Of a stretch of 32,300 nt of DNA, positions 27,634 through 32,300 are shown piece after piece. Source of the stretch: Amoebophrya sp. AT5.2 (taxonomy: Eukaryota; Sar; Dinophyceae; Syndiniales; Amoebophryaceae); contig RXOD01003997.1 of the NCBI GenBank assembly GCA_005223375.1, positions 1 through 32,300 of the forward strand. Reading direction: 5' to 3'. The translations under genes and the position numbers were made by a program. The notes beneath the pieces are model-generated. The model was not told the DNA's origin. It did not search any database and saw nothing but the letters and a program-made list of their open reading frames with translations. Numbering within the stretch: position 1 is the stretch's first letter; each line of letters starts with the position of its first letter.

Positions 27634-28890
27634 TTTTGCAAATGCAATTCGATTTCGTGTCCACCTATCACTCAGAGCAAAGACATAGCGAGTCGATTCG
27701 TCATCGTCAAATCGCAAACGGAATTTGCTTTCGATTCAAATAAAAAAAACGCATGTAAATACTCCGTGCTGGGCTGGCAGTCGCAGTGGCGGCGTGCGAG
27801 CTTGCAACAACTGGCCCCGCATCCATCCTTCCCGGCTTCGCGAAGCTATCGCGGCAGAGGCGACCTACACTGACAGAGCGGCCAGCGCAAGGGCAAGGCG
27901 CGAGGCCGCTAGCGGTGGCGCGGGCTCTGGCGGCACAGTGCCAGTGGAGGACATGAGCATGGCGTGACGATGACGCGAGATGGATGGCGGGCGTGTACGT
28001 GGAAGGCTCACGATCAGAGCTGGGCGCAATCAGTCACTAGTTCACGATCACGACCCAACGCAAAAGATATTATCAGAGCGGCCGCAACTTCATACAAGAA
28101 CTAGAGCTGCGAGCTTTTTAAAAAAACGGAGTCGCTGGCGCAGCGTGATGCATATGCATTCTCGCCGGCAGCGGCAGTTGGCTGGTGATGGCATTAGCTA
28201 TGTATTGGCAACGAAATCGGAATGGCGCACGCTGGCCACAAAAAGTATCAAAGAGCCAGGCCTGAATCAATAGAAACGCGTATGCTTTTGTGCTGAAGCT
28301 CGAGCCAGTGAATTCTTCGCCGCGGATTAAATGACAGAGCACAGGCGCAGGGGGCCTTGCTGGAGCAATTGCGTTTGGCCTTTTCAGACAAAGAAAACTA
28401 CAACTACTACTGCGCGGCTGCTTGGTGTGCATTCGAGCTGCATCAACCGACCGCCACTTGTGTCCCCGCGTGACTTTTACTGCAAAGCCCAAGCTTCTTC
28501 TGCTTCGGAGGGAAGAGGCTCCAGGCCCAGAGTGGAGAGCGAAGAGGCTTCAGATATCAGAGCGAAGAGGCGCGCAAGTTGTGCGTAAACTAAAGATCGT
28601 CAGCTGTGGCTGCGCAAGTGCTAGCGCAGCGTATAGGTATAAGCAACGCCGACTGATACCCACGACACTAACAACCACGCAAGGCGAGTCTTCCACTCGT
28701 GTAGGTGTAGACGCAGAGCAAAGGCGCAGGTAGATCGTAACTAAGCGCAAGTGGTAGACCGAGATGTAGACGCAATTGAAATTGTATTTGTAGCTCGGAA
28801 GTCGTAGTCGTCGACGTCTTCCCGTTCGTCACGTGGACGCGCGTGACCCGTGCGCACGGCCGTGAGTCTTCTATCGCGCACGCGTTCGCG
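27634..28890. other. intergenic, nothing recognised
   Basis: About 1.25 kb. Several frames of 80-100 codons lack motifs. No tRNA or snoRNA boxes pair up. The segment just before 28891 is open in the next gene's frame from 28843. Confidence 0.45.
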
Positions 28891-30466
28891 ATGGACATCG
28901 ACAGCGACGAACAGGAGCTTGCGGATCGGGCCGCCTTGATGGCATACCGGAACTCCGAGGACCCGCTCGGTCTGCAGCAAGCAGCTACAGGGAGGCGCGC
29001 AGGGATCCGCGCAGCTAAAGCCGCCGCAACGAATCCGAAAGCAAAAGCGCGATCGTCATCGGCCAAGGGGTGCAGCGTCAGCAGGTTCGACCAGCTCCAA
29101 GCTGCCCAGTTTACACACGCCGCAAGCGCAAACGGGCGGTGGAACGGCGCGCCGGGTCCAAGAAGAAATCTCAGCTTGGGAGCGGAGCAGCAAAGCCAGC
29201 TTGCGGCGGAGCGCGATAGCTACCCCGCTGCGAGCAGGAGTCGGCGAAGCGGCGCCGATGCTGATAATGGGATCGACCGGGTCCAAGCAGGATCGCTCGG
29301 CCGGGTGGGACGCGTGCATGGGCTGGCCAGCGCCGGCGCAGCGAGTGCAGTTGCAGATGATCATGATGGCTCTGGGGGGGAGCATCCGAATCGAGCTACG
29401 CTTACGGGGGCCAACGCAGGGCGGCTGCAACAATTTCGGGACGAGCTGGGTCATTTTTTCGATTTCAAGTACAAGAAACTCAACCGCGAGCAGCTCGTTC
29501 GCGCTGATCAGCTGACGCAGATAGCCGCCCAAAACGTAGCTCGACGGACAACGGGGCACGTGGCGCTGCTGGTGGAGACGGATGGGACCAGCGGAAAGTG
29601 CTTGGAGCATGGAGCTGCGACGAAGGAGCGAAATCAGAAGAAGCAGCGCGAGGACGACCCGAATGCATGGAAGGGCCGGTTCGGAAAGGGGGCCAGTTGG
29701 CTGGTCCCAGTCGTTTCCTTGTTGAAACTGGAGGACGCCCCGGCCAAGCTGGAAGAGAATGAAGAGGGAATCGCAGAACAGAGCGACATCTCCAGCACCA
29801 GCTCCGAGTCGTCTTCTTCGTGCCCGGCGTCGCCTCGCGATCATACGTCTTGCGCGCGGCTTTCACGTGCAAGTCGCGGCGCGTCCGCTCTCACATCAGG
29901 CGATGGCCGCGATGTGGATCAAGGTTGCAGCAGCCTCGTGGCAGATCCAGCACAAGGACTATTCCCCCGGGCCGAAGCTCCTGCAGCGGGGCAGCAGCGC
30001 GAGCCCGGCCGCAGGAAGAGTAAGAAGAAAAATCGCAAGAGGACAAAGTCCGCGAAGACATGGCGGAGCAGCGCAGCCTCCGGAGTAAAGCAGCCAGCAG
30101 CCCCAACAGCATCAGCTTCAGCGTCGTCGTCGTCCAAAATATTCGGAGCCAGCAATGCGGCGGCGCTTGCTCTGGGCCGTGACGCTGGAGAGGGAGACGC
30201 AGACGCGGTCTCGATTTTTTCCGTCAATGGTAGACCGACTGCTACACTAACCAACAGTGCGGGGATTCCGGTTGAAATGGAGGTGGATGGGCGGAGTGCA
30301 GGTATTGGCATAGCCATGGTGGCACTAGCGTTAGCCGTAGGCAATACCACAACCACACGCACATCAAGCTGTGCTAGGATATCGCTTTTTACTCACACTT
30401 GCGCGCCTCAGTCTCAGATCAAAAGCCAAGCGAAGGCCGCCACTTCGTCTCGAATCGAGCACAGCA
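28891..30466 (+). CDS. unrecognised protein, N-terminal exon
   Basis: ATG 28891 (GCGATGGAC) starts MDIDSDEQELADRAALMAYR; the frame is open from 28843. The clearest coding part is in the middle: LQQFRDELGHFFDFKYKKLNREQLVRADQLTQIAAQNVARR, then NAWKGRFGKGASWLVPVVSLLKLED and an acidic Ser-rich stretch. A very basic segment (GRRKSKKKNRKRTKS) could be a nuclear signal. The frame meets TAA at 30472, but a consensus donor GTAAGT at 30467 and an acceptor CAACAG|G at 30507 (41-bp intron, phase 1) join it to the long open frame downstream, so this is probably exon 1 of a larger gene. Around 29830-30090 another frame (QVAARPLSHQAMAAMWIKVAA) also looks coding. No family recognised. Confidence 0.5.
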
Positions 30467-30507
30467 GTAAGTAAAATTGTGTCAAGGAGTCGCAATCAAA
30501 ACAACAG

Positions 30508-31480
30508 GCACGCGGCAATATGACCCGCAAGATGGGCTGCCCCTCTTGGGGTGGGAGCCAATTCTACGCGACGGGTACCCCAGGACCACCGACAACATCG
30601 CTGCACTGTCCGCAAACGAGCTCGCAGCTTCGGCGTTGGTCCTGGCGCGGGGCCATGGACTCGTAGGCGTCAAAACCTTGAAGACGGTCGATAAGGCGCT
30701 CGATAAGTGGTTTCCACTTCCGGCGAACTTGACGTGCTCGGGCACGGAGGACTGCGATAAGAAGGGGGTGACGGAGAGCTTCGGGCATGCTTGGGGCACC
30801 TTTGTGAACATCGAGCCCTACCTCCGTCCAACGGGGGCAGGGCTGTCGGTGTGCGCCAGCGCCACCGACGGCGGCGGGTCGGCGCCTGTGTCGCAATTCT
30901 TTTTTCAAGAATTGTGTGCACAGGCGCCGAGGCTGCGGGTTCCGCAGCCTCTCCGAGTTGGGGGCCTGATCAACTGGCGCAACATCTGCATCGTCCATCC
31001 GGTCAACACATCCGCCGGGAATTCGTTCAAGGCGGGGTTTCCTTTTTGGGAAAAAGCTGGGTGGACCGAGGCGTACTACCTCTCGAGGCTAAGAAAAGAA
31101 ATCGGCGCGATAAACTACGCGCGGGTTTACATCGCCGACTACCTCAGCGACCACGGCCTCAACGAAATGAGCCTCGTCTCCGCGCATGGAAGACAGCGCG
31201 CGCAGGTCTTGCGCGACGTCATGGCGCGGAAAAAGTTCCCCTACTACTTGGTGGATGATCTCGTCGAGGGGTTCGCTGGTTTCTTGTGCAAGAATGTCCG
31301 CGACGACGTTTTCAGCGCAGTGGCCCCGCCATCCTTGACAAGGTGGACCACCGTCTTCAACCCGGCGCTGCGCGTCGACATTGCTGACGCAGTGGCAGAC
31401 TGGTCAACCGATATCCTCAGCCATTTTAATGGCATCTACACGAACCAGGGCTCAACATGGCTTTGGAAAGAGAGGACAGG
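30508..31480 (+). CDS. unrecognised protein, downstream exon, 3' end not in window
   Basis: This frame has no stop from 30471 to the window end and no early ATG, as expected for an internal exon. It encodes well-mixed sequence: RQYDPQDGLPLLGWEPIL, TTDNIAALSANELAASALVL, GHAWGTFVNIEPYLRP, FKAGFPFWEKAGWTEAYYL, INYARVYIADYLSDHGLNEM, KKFPYYLVDDLVEGFAGFLC and TDILSHFNGIYTNQ. Coding character ends at GGACAG|GTATTC (31480/31481), a good donor like others in this window, after which the same frame becomes Arg/Ala-rich. The exon contains two adjacent hairpins at 30881-30951. No family recognised. Linking it to the exon ending at 30466 is inference from phase and splice signals. Confidence 0.5.
30881..30951. 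repeat. two adjacent hairpins inside coding sequence
   Basis: Hairpin 1: GGCGCCTGTG (30881-30890) with CACAGGCGCC (30919-30928), and CAATTCTT (30894-30901) with AAGAATTG (30907-30914), a five-base loop and a small asymmetric bulge. Hairpin 2: GAGGCTGCGG (30929-30938) with CCGCAGCCTC (30942-30951), a perfect 10-bp stem with a three-base loop. Together they translate in frame as SAPVSQFFFQELCAQAPRL. Confidence 0.85.
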
Positions 31481-32300
31481 TATTCTTTTGCTTAGCGCTT
31501 GCCGGCTTCGTTCGCGCTCTCTTGTTCCTTGCGTCGTGCCGAGCTGCCTCGCCCGCGCGTGCGTTTCTGCGATGCCCGGCGGCACGTTGTTCCGCGTCCA
31601 GTTCGTTGGGCATCAGGTTCAGGCTGCGCGCGGCGGCCTTCTGCCACCATGCTGGCGCGGCTGGCCAGCCCTGTCGCGCCACGACCTTGACGCTTGGCGC
31701 CTGCAGCTACTTTCGACGCGCCCCCCAGCTTCGATTCGTCTCCCTGCGCGCTTTCTTGTTGTCCAAACCGGCGCAGCGCTTCGCCGGTTTCGGTCGCGGG
31801 CACCGATGCGATTCGCGGTTCGCGCTGCGGTGATTGCGCCCAGTGCCTCTGTCTGCAGCCAATCGAAGAGGGCCTCCTTCTGCCCCTCGCTGAGAGAGTG
31901 GCACCCGGCGCCGATGAGCATTCCAGGAGATCCTTGCAGTCGACGCGCCGCGTCTGCTTGGACGCTTCCAGGATGCGCCCGATCATCGTCGCTTGAACGC
32001 GTGCACCAACCAGATATGCTCGTCGATCCGCCCCGCGCAGAACAACCGGTAGCAGATGACGAGCACGCAGGAAAAGCCGACAAACCCCCCCCCCAGCGTT
32101 GGGGGGGACGCTTCTACTTGAGGTGCAGACTCTCTTCCTTTTTCGTGATTGGTATTGGCCCAAGGCAAGACGTCCCCGATCGGGTCGAGGAGCGGCCCGA
32201 TCTTGTGGAAAAGCTCTTCCGGAGCTCTTTCTCCTCTTTGGTTTCGATCCCGTGCGGGCGCTGCATAGGCAGGCAATCGCAACGCAGGCGCAGGCAGCGC
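31481..32300 (-). other. GC-rich window edge, probable intron; coding-like pieces on minus strand
   Basis: Past the donor at 31481 the + frame looks like antisense translation. The minus strand has three coding-like pieces in changing frames. From the window end to 31983: FHKIGPLLDPIGDVLPWANT and IDEHIWLVHAFKR, then stop. About 31800-31925: GAGCHSLSEGQKEALFDWLQ. About 31492-31800: TETGEALRRFGQQESAQGDE. They may be a decayed gene or mobile-element ORF lying in an intron, or an artefact of high GC. Hairpins at 31765-31790 (AAACCGGCG/CGCCGGTTT) and 32088-32107 (seven C against seven G) lie within. Confidence 0.25.

Noticed and set aside
1..32300. CRISPR arrays, prokaryotic operons, IS elements or plasmid features
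   Set aside because: Spliceosomal introns, cytosolic ribosomal proteins and long leaders show eukaryotic nuclear DNA; no direct-repeat/spacer arrays were seen.

Overview
The window is nuclear DNA from a gene-dense eukaryote. It carries two cytosolic ribosomal protein genes (eL13, eS26), a spliceosome protein (CWC15) whose intron holds two box C/D snoRNA copies, and short GT-AG introns. Every gene I can support is on the + strand. Ten of the eleven complete introns I could place, four of them provisional, have a G directly after the 3' AG. One-way gene arrays and an AG|G acceptor are dinoflagellate traits. The close spacing and short introns suit a compact-genome lineage such as the parasitic Syndiniales (Amoebophrya type) better than a large core-dinoflagellate genome. 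This placement is inference; no rRNA or organelle gene is present to settle it.

Layout. 1-1313: 3' part of D-2-hydroxyglutarate dehydrogenase, cut off at a 23-bp perfect hairpin. 2069-3766: RFESD-type Rieske protein with a low-complexity insert between its cluster-binding motifs. 4620-5792: eL13 (three exons). 6608-7517: small cytochrome b5 protein (four exons). 8796-10262: CWC15 (two exons) with intronic snoRNAs at about 9416 and 9581. 11008-11355: eS26. 12117-13955: unrecognised protein with a three-fold helical repeat. 14528-17060: Thr-rich stalk plus two 210-residue Cys-containing domains that share a 249-bp identical tract. 17674-19932: N-terminally anchored FkbM-like methyltransferase. 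20756-20995: small unrecognised protein. 22539-23727 and 24426-26949: two unrecognised genes, each with an apparent reading-frame slip. 24158-24331 and 27304-27633: small ORFs. 28891 to about 31480: unrecognised protein(s), last exon open, with a double hairpin in the coding sequence. 31481-32300: ambiguous GC-rich edge.

The recognised genes form no single pathway. They are housekeeping functions (translation, splicing, rRNA modification, redox) mixed with lineage-specific secreted or anchored proteins. The most informative signals are the duplicated snoRNA whose two guides fit neighbouring stretches of LSU rRNA, the matching GATC clusters and acceptor-like sites upstream of both ribosomal protein genes, and the recently converted duplicated domains in the Thr-rich protein.
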